Shown here: piece by piece, positions 7,337 through 14,427 of the stretch
How the letters are laid out: each line of letters begins with the position of its first letter
How positions within the stretch are numbered: position 1 is the stretch's first letter
DNA from: an uncultured Mitsuokella sp.
Lineage (GTDB): Bacteria > Bacillota > Negativicutes > Selenomonadales > Selenomonadaceae
Reading direction: 5' to 3'
DNA length: 33,412 nt
NCBI GenBank assembly: GCA_945877355.1
Contig: CAMCRT010000022.1
Coordinates: forward strand, 1 to 33,412
Made by a program: the position numbers and the translations under genes
The notes under the pieces: generated by a model
Databases searched by the model: none
The model's input: the letters and a program-made list of their open reading frames with translations, nothing else
Told to the model about the DNA's origin: nothing

Positions 7337-9646
7337 TTGAACATCCTCGAAGGACTGAATGCGCAGCAAAAAAAGGCAGTGGAGCATATCGACGGGCCGC
7401 TTCTGATCATGGCCGGCGCAGGTTCGGGCAAAACAAAGGTTTTGACCCGCAAAATTGCAAATCTCTTGGCGCACGATGTACCAGCCTATCGGATTCTTGC
7501 CATCACATTCACGAATAAGGCTGCCACAGAGATGCGGGAGCGTGTCGACAGGATGATAGGGGAAGGTGCAAGCGAAGTCTGGCTCGGGACATTCCACTCC
7601 TTCTGCGCCCGATTCCTTCGGCGCGAAATCGAGGCGACGGGGCTGTATCAGAAGAATTTTGTCATCTACGATGCCTCCGATTCCCAGACGGTCATCAAAA
7701 ACATTTTGAAAGAAATGAACCTGGATGACAAGCAGTATCGTCCCTCAGCCATACAAAACGAGATCTCAAACGCCAAGAACCAGATGATGGGGCCGAAGGC
7801 GATGGAGCGGAATGCAGACGGGTTCCACCAGAAGAAAGTCGCTGAGATCTATCGCTCGTATACGGCAAAGCTTCGTTCCAATAATGCGCTTGACTTTGAC
7901 GATCTGCTGATGATTTCCGTTCTCTTGTTGGAGGAAAATCAGGAGATTCGCGAAAAATATCAGCGGCGTTACCAGTATATCCTGGTGGATGAGTATCAGG
8001 ACACAAACGGTGCACAATACGCCTTGACCCAGCTTCTGGCGGAAAACCACCATAACATCTGCGTTGTGGGAGATGCGGATCAATCCATTTATGGGTGGCG
8101 CGGTGCGGATATCTCGAATATCATGAATTTCGAGCGGGACTATCCAGAGGCGACGCTCATAAAGCTGGAACAAAATTACCGCTCGACAAAAACCATCCTC
8201 TCTGCGGCAAATTCCGTGATTGAGCATAATTTCAAACGGAAGAAGAAAGACCTTTGGACCGATAACGATACTGGCGACAAGATTACGATATTTGATGCAA
8301 GAGATGAAAGGGAAGAGGCAAATTTCCTTGTCCAGTCCATAGAAAAGGAACGGAAAAAACGCCAGGCGACCTATGGGGATATGGCTATCCTGTATCGGGC
8401 AAATGCCCAGTCCCGTGTCATAGAAGAAGCGTTTATGCGTGCTGGTGTCCCGTACACCATGGTCGGCGGGCTGAAATTCTATGATCGGAAGGAGGTCAAG
8501 GATGTCCTGGCCTATCTCCGGCTGATATACAATCCGATGGATGCGGTCAGCCTGTTGCGCATCATCAATGTTCCCAAGCGGGGGATTGGTGCAACGACAT
8601 TGGAGAAGCTTGCGACCTATGCGGCCGACAACGAGTGCACTCTCTATGAAGCTATGACCGCGCTCGCTTCTGACGGATCCTCCACTCTGACTGCCCGAGC
8701 AAAAACGACGTTGTCTCTCTTTTCGGAGTGGCTTGAGAAAATGATGCGGGACTATTCCTCCATGCATCTTAACCAGCTTGTGGAGCGCATCCTGGAGGAT
8801 ACGGGCTATCGGAGGGAGCTGGAAGCCGACAAAAAGACGGAAAATGAGACGCGTCTGGAGAATCTTCGTGAATTTATCGGCGTGGCACGGGACTTTGAGC
8901 GGCAGGAAGAAGAGGCAAGCTTGGAGACATTTCTTTCCCAGATGTCTCTTGTCTCTGATGTCGACAATGCGGACATGTCGGAGGACCGCGTAACGCTGAT
9001 GACGCTTCATTCAGCAAAGGGGCTGGAGTTCCCGATTGTGTTCATGGTCGGCATGGAAGAAGGGATTTTCCCCAATCAAAGGACACTTATGGAGCCCGAT
9101 GAAATCGAGGAGGAGCGGCGGACCTGCTATGTGGGCATCACTCGGGCAGAGCGCAAGCTCTATCTGAGTTTTGCCAAAACACGTACCCTGTACGGCCGTG
9201 CCAATGCAAACCCGCCTTCGCGTTTCCTGAAGGAAATTCCTGTTTCCTGCATGGAAAGAGCGACACTGTTCCCATCGAATTTCTCCTATATGCAGCAAAG
9301 GCAGCAGTCCTCTGCTTTTGAGCGAAACGGAAGCCAGCCACCACGAAAGATACAGTCCGGGTATGAGATGCTCTCGTCCCTCGGCATTACAGGGCGGCCC
9401 CACAAGACTGCGGAGAACTTGCCGTCGTCTTCTCCTGGGCGCATCACATCCCCGCAAATTGTCCGGCCGAATACGGATCTAGTTTGGCGTGTGGGAGATA
9501 AGGCGCGTCATGGGAAATGGGGGATTGGCACGGTGGTCTCTGTCCGCGGCAGCGGGGAAGAAACGGAACTCCAAATCGCTTTTCCCGGGCAGGGGGTCAA
9601 GCCGCTGATGCAGAAGTATGCCCCCATTGAAAAGGTGCAAAGATGA
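7337..9646 (+). CDS. pcrA: UvrD/Rep-type DNA helicase PcrA
   Basis: A 769-residue superfamily 1 3'-5' DNA helicase used in excision repair, removal of RecA filaments and resolving replication-transcription conflicts. Helicase motifs appear in order: AGAGSGKT (Walker A, Lys32), TFTNKAATEM, DEYQDTN (Walker B), GDADQSIYGWRGAD, QNYRS, TLHSAKGLEFPIVF and YVGITRAERKL. The C-terminus has the Tudor-like RNA polymerase-binding domain typical of PcrA (VGDKARHGKWGIGTVVSV, then an FPGQGVKPL segment). The start is TTG at 7337, supported by AGGAGGG at 7324-7330 with 6-base spacing and the family N-terminus. It overlaps ligA by ATGA, the usual pcrA-ligA pairing. Confidence 0.97.
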   Translation: MNILEGLNAQQKKAVEHIDGPLLIMAGAGSGKTKVLTRKIANLLAHDVPAYRILAITFTNKAATEMRERVDRMIGEGASEVWLGTFHSFCARFLRREIEATGLYQKNFVIYDASDSQTVIKNILKEMNLDDKQYRPSAIQNEISNAKNQMMGPKAMERNADGFHQKKVAEIYRSYTAKLRSNNALDFDDLLMISVLLLEENQEIREKYQRRYQYILVDEYQDTNGAQYALTQLLAENHHNICVVGDADQSIYGWRGADISNIMNFERDYPEATLIKLEQNYRSTKTILSAANSVIEHNFKRKKKDLWTDNDTGDKITIFDARDEREEANFLVQSIEKERKKRQATYGDMAILYRANAQSRVIEEAFMRAGVPYTMVGGLKFYDRKEVKDVLAYLRLIYNPMDAVSLLRIINVPKRGIGATTLEKLATYAADNECTLYEAMTALASDGSSTLTARAKTTLSLFSEWLEKMMRDYSSMHLNQLVERILEDTGYRRELEADKKTENETRLENLREFIGVARDFERQEEEASLETFLSQMSLVSDVDNADMSEDRVTLMTLHSAKGLEFPIVFMVGMEEGIFPNQRTLMEPDEIEEERRTCYVGITRAERKLYLSFAKTRTLYGRANANPPSRFLKEIPVSCMERATLFPSNFSYMQQRQQSSAFERNGSQPPRKIQSGYEMLSSLGITGRPHKTAENLPSSSPGRITSPQIVRPNTDLVWRVGDKARHGKWGIGTVVSVRGSGEETELQIAFPGQGVKPLMQKYAPIEKVQR

Positions 9647-11652
9647 CGATACAAGATATCAAAAAAGAATTGAACAGCCTGCGGAAGGAAATCCGTTATC
9701 ATAATGTCCAGTATTATGATAACGATTCCCCTAAAATCTCTGACTACGAGTATGATCAGCTTATGCTGCGGCTGAAGCAGATCGAGCAGCAATATCCGGA
9801 ACTCATCACAAAAAATTCGCCGACGCAGGTCGTCGGCGGGGATGCTCTCCGGACAGCGGGCGTTCTCGTCAAGCATGATGTTCCCATGCTATCCCTGCAG
9901 GACGTTTTTTCAAAGGAAGAAATCTATGACTTCGTTCGCTCCCTCCAGGAAGAGCTCGGCTCTCCGGAATTTGTCGTAGAAGAAAAAATTGATGGCCTTT
10001 CCATGGCCGTGCGCTATGTGGATGGAGAGCTTGAGCGGGCAGTCACACGCGGCGATGGCACGACGCAGGGGGAGGATGTCACAGAGAACGCGCGTGTCAT
10101 CCGCGATGTCAAAAAACAGCTCAAGGAAAAGCTTCCGTATTTTGAGATACGCGGTGAAGTGTACATGACAAGGGAGGCCTTCGAGCAAGTAAATACAAGG
10201 CAGGAGCTTCTCGGCATGAAGCCCTTTGCAAATCCGCGAAACTGCGCGGCAGGAACGTTGCGCCAGCTGGATTCCCGCATTACAAAGGAGAGGAATTTAT
10301 CCTTTTTTGTCTTTAACCTGCAGCTGAGCCGCGGACGAGAGTTCAAGACCCACACAGAGTCCTATGAATTCATGAAGCAACAGGGAATCAAAGTGATTCA
10401 TGGGTATCAGGTTTGCCGGACAGCTGATGAGGTATGGAAGGCAATCCAGGCGATTGGCGAAAATCGTGGAAAACTTTCTTATGATATCGATGGCGCTGTC
10501 GTGAAGCTGAACAATCTGCAGGATCGGGAGAAGCTTGGCAACACATCGAAAGTTCCCCGTTGGGCAATTGCCTACAAGTATCCGCCAGAGCGAAAAGAGA
10601 CAAAAATCCGCTCCATAGAGCTATCCGTCGGCCGGACAGGACGCATCACCCCCACAGCAGTATTTGATCCCATCCACCTTTGCGGCACGACTGTAGAGCG
10701 GGCCACGCTTCATAATCAGGCCTTTATCGATTCCTTGGATATCCGGATTGGCGACACTGTCCTGGTCTACAAATCGGGAGAGATCATCCCGAAGATTGAA
10801 TCCGTTGTCAAAGAGAAGCGTCCTGAAGGGACACAGCCGTTCATCATTGGAAGTCACTGTCCTGCCTGCGGGAGCCCCGTTGTCCATATAGAAGGAACGG
10901 CGGATATCAAATGCCAGAATCCGGATTGCCCCGCCCAGCTCGAAAATCATATTTTATATTTCGTCGGACGAGATGCAATGGATATCAAGGGGATAGGCGA
11001 GGCCTCGATAAAAGCCCTGGTGGATGCGGGTCTTTTGCATCATATTTCCGACCTGTACCATCTGGCAGCAGCTAGAGATATGCTCATCGAAAAGGGGATT
11101 GTCGGAAAGGAAAAAAGCACGGACAATCTATTGCAGAGCATCGAGGCAAGCAAAACGAATCCTCCCGATTGCCTTTTGACGGGACTGGGAATCCCGGGGA
11201 TAGGAAAGGCGGCCGCAAAAGCACTCATGCGCCATTTCCACTCGATTGATTCCCTTATGGCAGCTCCAGTGGAGGAAATACAGTCGGTTGAAGATATCGG
11301 CGAGGTCAGTGCCAAGGCAATTGCCGGATATTTTCAAAATCCCTTGCATCAAAAGATGCTTGACGACCTGCGGAAACAAGGACTCTCGTTTGAAATGCAA
11401 CAAACAGACGAAGGGGATGATTCCTTGCAGGGCCTTTCCTTTGCTGTTACAGGTACGCTGGAGACAATGAGCCGAAAAGAATGCACAGCGTATATTGAGC
11501 AGCATGGCGGAAAGGTGACGGGATCCGTCAGCAGGAAGACGAACTACCTCATTGCGGGGGAGTCGGGCGGCAGCAAATTGCAAAAGGCGCAAGAGCTGTC
11601 AGTCCCCATCCTTACAGAAGAGGAATTCCGGAAAATGATAAAGCTGCAGTAG
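9643..11652 (+). CDS. ligA: NAD-dependent DNA ligase LigA
   Basis: A 669-residue NAD-dependent ligase that seals nicks during replication and repair. Domain Ia (about 1-70) carries the NMN-binding region with YYxxDxPxISDYEYD. The nucleotidyltransferase domain has the adenylated lysine in EEKIDGLSM (Lys115). An OB fold follows, then a four-cysteine zinc finger (CPACGSP and CQNPDCP), helix-hairpin-helix repeats (GLGIPGIGKAAAKAL) and a C-terminal BRCT domain (about 590-669, with GKVTGSVSRKTNYLIAGE). Length and domain order are standard. Translation is probably coupled to pcrA through the ATGA overlap. Confidence 0.98.
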   Translation: MTIQDIKKELNSLRKEIRYHNVQYYDNDSPKISDYEYDQLMLRLKQIEQQYPELITKNSPTQVVGGDALRTAGVLVKHDVPMLSLQDVFSKEEIYDFVRSLQEELGSPEFVVEEKIDGLSMAVRYVDGELERAVTRGDGTTQGEDVTENARVIRDVKKQLKEKLPYFEIRGEVYMTREAFEQVNTRQELLGMKPFANPRNCAAGTLRQLDSRITKERNLSFFVFNLQLSRGREFKTHTESYEFMKQQGIKVIHGYQVCRTADEVWKAIQAIGENRGKLSYDIDGAVVKLNNLQDREKLGNTSKVPRWAIAYKYPPERKETKIRSIELSVGRTGRITPTAVFDPIHLCGTTVERATLHNQAFIDSLDIRIGDTVLVYKSGEIIPKIESVVKEKRPEGTQPFIIGSHCPACGSPVVHIEGTADIKCQNPDCPAQLENHILYFVGRDAMDIKGIGEASIKALVDAGLLHHISDLYHLAAARDMLIEKGIVGKEKSTDNLLQSIEASKTNPPDCLLTGLGIPGIGKAAAKALMRHFHSIDSLMAAPVEEIQSVEDIGEVSAKAIAGYFQNPLHQKMLDDLRKQGLSFEMQQTDEGDDSLQGLSFAVTGTLETMSRKECTAYIEQHGGKVTGSVSRKTNYLIAGESGGSKLQKAQELSVPILTEEEFRKMIKLQ

Positions 11653-11673
11653 AACACCATGCGGCTTCGCAGA

Positions 11674-11721
11674 ATAGGAAAAAGGCATCCGCTTGAGAGC
11701 GCAACGGATGCCTTTTCCTAT
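11674..11721. terminator. Bidirectional terminator between ligA and the AsmA-like gene
   Basis: Arms at 11674-11691 and 11705-11721 pair over 17 bp with one bulged A. A/T runs inside the stem give a T run on both strands. It serves the convergent ligA and AsmA-like genes. Confidence 0.8.
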
Positions 11722-11726
11722 GGAAT

Positions 11727-13091
11727 CTATTGATAATGATAATTCATCAGGAAGTTTCCCTTTTCATCATAAACTTCTATGGGATTCATTGTGAGCTTTC
11801 CATCTTTGACCCGGAATGCATCCGTATCCACCGTAAATCCATGAAACTTTATCTGGACATCGGAAAACTGCAGATCGCGATAGGTGCTGTGCACTTTTCC
11901 AGCTATGGAATAAAAGGGGATGTAGTGATAGGTTCCCGCCCCAGAGCAAAAACTGCCATCGATTGCTATGGCTCGCGGAGAGCCCATGCTTGCAAAGGCA
12001 AGCTCCAGATCGATGGGGCAGTCAAGACCGCTCCCTGGAAGCGCCTTGCTCGCCTGAAGTCTTTTCCCGATTCCGTATATGTGATAGAACCGCGTGTCAA
12101 AGTTATAATCTCCATTTGCATGGAAATCGCCGCCGAATACCTTTGCCTTTACATCATCAAAGGTCAGGTTCCCGTCTTTGTATGTGATTTCTCCTTGGAT
12201 TTTTTCAAAATGCAATGCGGGGATGTTCAGCTCATCCATTGCAACTGTGCCGGAACCCAAGGGATTTGATAAGGGGCCGGTAAAATATGTTTCCAATGAC
12301 ATCCGCTCTTTTACGTCCATGCCTATGCCAAGAGAAGATGGCTGCACTGCATAAAAGGCAAGAGCCAGGTCAAGAGCCGGCTCTGCTTTCTCTTCAAAGA
12401 GTATTTTTCCGTGAACGGAAATCCCGTCGCCGACCATTGTTCCTCCAAAGCCGCCGATGGAAGCATTGATTGTCATATCCTTATCTGTGTTGATTGTGGA
12501 AACGATATGTACATGATCCATGCGGTATTGCATCTTGCGATAGAAAACCTCCATGCGGCAGTTGTTCAAGAGAAGCTTTGCCTTGATTTTCTTTCCTTCC
12601 CGGTTGAAATTCTGCCATTTTTTCTGCATGGACATTTCACGTCTTTGGCGGCGTTGCTTCCCAATCCATTTGCGTTCTTCCTCGCTCAATCCGTCAAGCT
12701 TGATATTCCGATATGGATCATCGTCCTCCTCTTTCTTCTCTTCTGGGGAGGTCGGCTTGATGAAGTCCAATCGTCCCTTTTCATCCACATGCAGGGAAAA
12801 GACTGCGTTGTTTATGGTGAGTTCCTGGATTGTCGTGGATTTGTAATTGCGGGTAAGGACATCCCAAATGCGGACGCGAAAATCTCCGCTGGGGATATAT
12901 ACGATGGTTTCCCCCTGCATGTCCTTCCATGTGAGGCCTGTAAAATATACGTGACCCGTCAAGTCGGATATGAGACGTTCTACTGTGATCGTTCCCCGGA
13001 ACATGCTCTGTTCTTCCATGGCAGCATTGAAAATTCTTGCAGCACCGAGGCTCAGGAGCTCCAACAGGAGAAGTGTCAGCAAGAACAGCAC
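11727..13091 (-). CDS. AsmA-like/DUF748-type envelope protein, start uncertain
   Basis: At least 454 residues. The N-terminus is a hydrophobic membrane segment. It is followed by a long beta-rich region typical of AsmA, TamB and DUF748 proteins, with motifs such as TIQELTINNAVFSLHVDEKG, DLALAFYAVQPSSLG and LTFDDVKAKVFGGDFHANGDY. A charged, lysine-rich insert covers about 118-165. Relatives bridge the inner and outer membranes and move phospholipids, which fits a diderm Firmicute; that role is inferred. The 5' end is odd. The first conventional start is GTG at 13091, but the frame is open upstream to a stop at 13158-13160 and encodes a basic stretch before the membrane segment, without an ATG, GTG or TTG (see findings). 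A promoter lies at 13191-13220. Confidence 0.75.
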   Translation of the reverse strand: MLFLLTLLLLELLSLGAARIFNAAMEEQSMFRGTITVERLISDLTGHVYFTGLTWKDMQGETIVYIPSGDFRVRIWDVLTRNYKSTTIQELTINNAVFSLHVDEKGRLDFIKPTSPEEKKEEDDDPYRNIKLDGLSEEERKWIGKQRRQRREMSMQKKWQNFNREGKKIKAKLLLNNCRMEVFYRKMQYRMDHVHIVSTINTDKDMTINASIGGFGGTMVGDGISVHGKILFEEKAEPALDLALAFYAVQPSSLGIGMDVKERMSLETYFTGPLSNPLGSGTVAMDELNIPALHFEKIQGEITYKDGNLTFDDVKAKVFGGDFHANGDYNFDTRFYHIYGIGKRLQASKALPGSGLDCPIDLELAFASMGSPRAIAIDGSFCSGAGTYHYIPFYSIAGKVHSTYRDLQFSDVQIKFHGFTVDTDAFRVKDGKLTMNPIEVYDEKGNFLMNYHYQ

Positions 13092-13190
13092 CAGAATCCC
13101 TGCCAGGATGAATCTGCATTTTTTTCGGATTGCCCGTAGTATGACGTAGATGATGTTTTACCCCTTTTCTTTTTGTCTTTTATACACTTC

Positions 13191-13220
13191 AGTATATCAT
13201 AATACCATTGAGTGTGATAA
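13191..13220 (-). promoter_or_regulatory. Possible promoter of the AsmA-like gene
   Basis: On the minus strand TTATCA (13220-13215) and TATACT (13196-13191) are spaced by 18 bp. The predicted RNA start at about 13184 lies upstream of the possible non-AUG start region at 13142-13154. Confidence 0.4.
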
Positions 13221-13286
13221 AATAAAATAAGAAACTTTGTGGAAGCAATTCATGATTCGAACGAGGCAGATGGGGAGAGGCATGTC

Positions 13287-14159
13287 ATGAGAAATAACGA
13301 AAAGAAACTGGAGCTTCGTTTCGAACAGAAATCCAATCAGAAGCTTCGGAAAAATCAGAAGATAAAGGAACAATCAGATCATGAAATCGGATGGCAACAA
13401 GCAACACAGGGGGAGGAATCGCCAGGCAAAGCGCGGGCAGCAGGCCGTTCTGAGCAGCTTCAGAAAAAACACAGGAGCCGTCAGCTGGAGCGTGTGATTC
13501 GTTCCCGGATTCTGCATATGAAAGAGCTGTCTTCCATGATGCCTGCTCCGATTGTTGCCTTTGATTTGGAACTTGCTGGATCATTTGCAGATGATATCAT
13601 CGAGATTGGCGCTATCCGGGTATCTCCCACTGAGGATCACATCCGCATATTCAGTTCGCTCATCCGGCCGCGCACCTTTGTCAATCGGACGGTACGGAAG
13701 ATGACGGGCATCACGAAAGAAGAGTTGCGTGATAAGAAAACGATTGCCGAGGTCTTGCCGGAATTCCTTTCCTTTGTAGGGGATGATTCCATCATGCTGG
13801 GACACGCGATAGGCGATAACGATCTTCTGAGCATCAATCTCGCCATGTCACGCCTTCGGAAATGTACACATTCACAACGACGATTTTATCCACGTTATAT
13901 CGACACCGTACGGGTTGCACAGAAGGTCTTGCCGAAAACTGTCAAGAAGTTTAATCTGCAATTCCTTCTGGAACAATTCGGCTGGAAGGCGAACCAGTCC
14001 CATCGGGCGTTGGATGATGCGATTGCTTCCTATTTGCTCTTCCAGATGCTTTTGGGTTATCAGGGTGGAAAACCCGCATGGATTCCCAATATCATGAATA
14101 TGAGCGAAGGAGAGGCCTTGCTCAAAGATCGTTTTTTTCATACGCCGAAACTGTTGTGA
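13287..14159 (+). CDS. DEDDh-type 3'-5' exonuclease with a charged N-terminal tail
   Basis: A 290-residue protein. Residues 1-80 are rich in Lys, Arg, Gln and Glu and look disordered or nucleic-acid binding. Residues 88-260 form a DnaQ/epsilon-like exonuclease domain: FDLELAGSFADDIIEIGAI (Asp93, Glu95), a middle GHAIGDND motif (Asp177 or Asp179) and HRALDDA (His239, Asp244). The substrate is unknown; DnaQ-like proofreading or repair is plausible. The ATG at 13287 follows GGGAGAGG at 13273-13280 with 6-base spacing; an upstream in-frame GTG at 13239 lacks such a site. A weak promoter may lie at 13173-13200 (TTGTCT, 16 bp, TATCAT). The probable RNA gene at 14232 is transcribed in the same direction just downstream. 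Confidence 0.85.
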   Translation: MRNNEKKLELRFEQKSNQKLRKNQKIKEQSDHEIGWQQATQGEESPGKARAAGRSEQLQKKHRSRQLERVIRSRILHMKELSSMMPAPIVAFDLELAGSFADDIIEIGAIRVSPTEDHIRIFSSLIRPRTFVNRTVRKMTGITKEELRDKKTIAEVLPEFLSFVGDDSIMLGHAIGDNDLLSINLAMSRLRKCTHSQRRFYPRYIDTVRVAQKVLPKTVKKFNLQFLLEQFGWKANQSHRALDDAIASYLLFQMLLGYQGGKPAWIPNIMNMSEGEALLKDRFFHTPKLL

Positions 14160-14196
14160 TACAAACAGATATGTTTTATTGTACAAGACATTTGAC

Positions 14197-14225
14197 TTTA
14201 ATCGCCACTTGAATACCCATATAAT
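14197..14225 (+). promoter_or_regulatory. Promoter of the structured RNA
   Basis: TTTAAT at 14197-14202 and a perfect TATAAT at 14220-14225 are separated by 17 bp. A TTGACT at 14192-14197 is also present but lies 22 bp from the -10 box. The predicted RNA start is at about 14232. Confidence 0.55.
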
Positions 14226-14231
14226 AAAAAT

Positions 14232-14390
14232 GAAGGAGATAGGTTGGCAGCCGAAAGGCAATGTATCTTGCCGGCTTCAGTCATATCCTGGGATTTGAAC
14301 GCCAACCACAAATCCGAGTGATAGAAGCCGGCGCCCTTCAACTATATGTTTTTACCAAAAACACGCTCCCTTGCGAGAGCGTGTTTTTGG
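14232..14390 (+). ncRNA. Probable stand-alone structured RNA with a pseudoknot, class not recognised
   Basis: This gene-free stretch carries its own promoter and terminator and several perfect complementary segments. Helix C pairs 14270-14278 with 14324-14332 (9 bp). Helix D pairs 14291-14297 with 14309-14315 (7 bp) and holds an 11-base loop. Seven bases of that loop (14301-14307) are the exact complement of 14242-14248 upstream, which would make a pseudoknot. A small hairpin with a GAAA tetraloop covers 14250-14259, and 14232-14236 can close on 14335-14339. The next downstream gene is convergent, so this is not an obvious mRNA leader. I could not match it to 6S RNA, SRP RNA, RNase P RNA, tmRNA or a riboswitch class I know. 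A 25-codon reading frame starting at TTG 14244 is an alternative reading. Confidence 0.55.
14355..14390. terminator. Strong bidirectional terminator between the RNA and rqcH
   Basis: A perfect 14-bp stem (14355-14368 with 14377-14390) with an 8-base loop has five T within the 3' arm on either strand. It ends the structured RNA on the plus strand and rqcH on the minus strand. Confidence 0.85.
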
Positions 14391-14427
14391 TTGCGAAAAA
14401 TTCAATGTCAACTATCAAGGAAAAATT

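Noticed and set aside
14270-14332. tRNA-like sequence on the minus strand (TTCAAATCC next to a 9-bp stem)
   Set aside because: The T-arm would not pair (C opposite C), no anticodon arm forms and the size is wrong for a tRNA, including tRNA-Sec.
14232-14390. 6S RNA or a known riboswitch
   Set aside because: The helices interlock as a pseudoknot rather than forming the long rod with a central bubble of 6S RNA, and none of the riboswitch core motifs I know was found. Not excluded without a covariance-model search.
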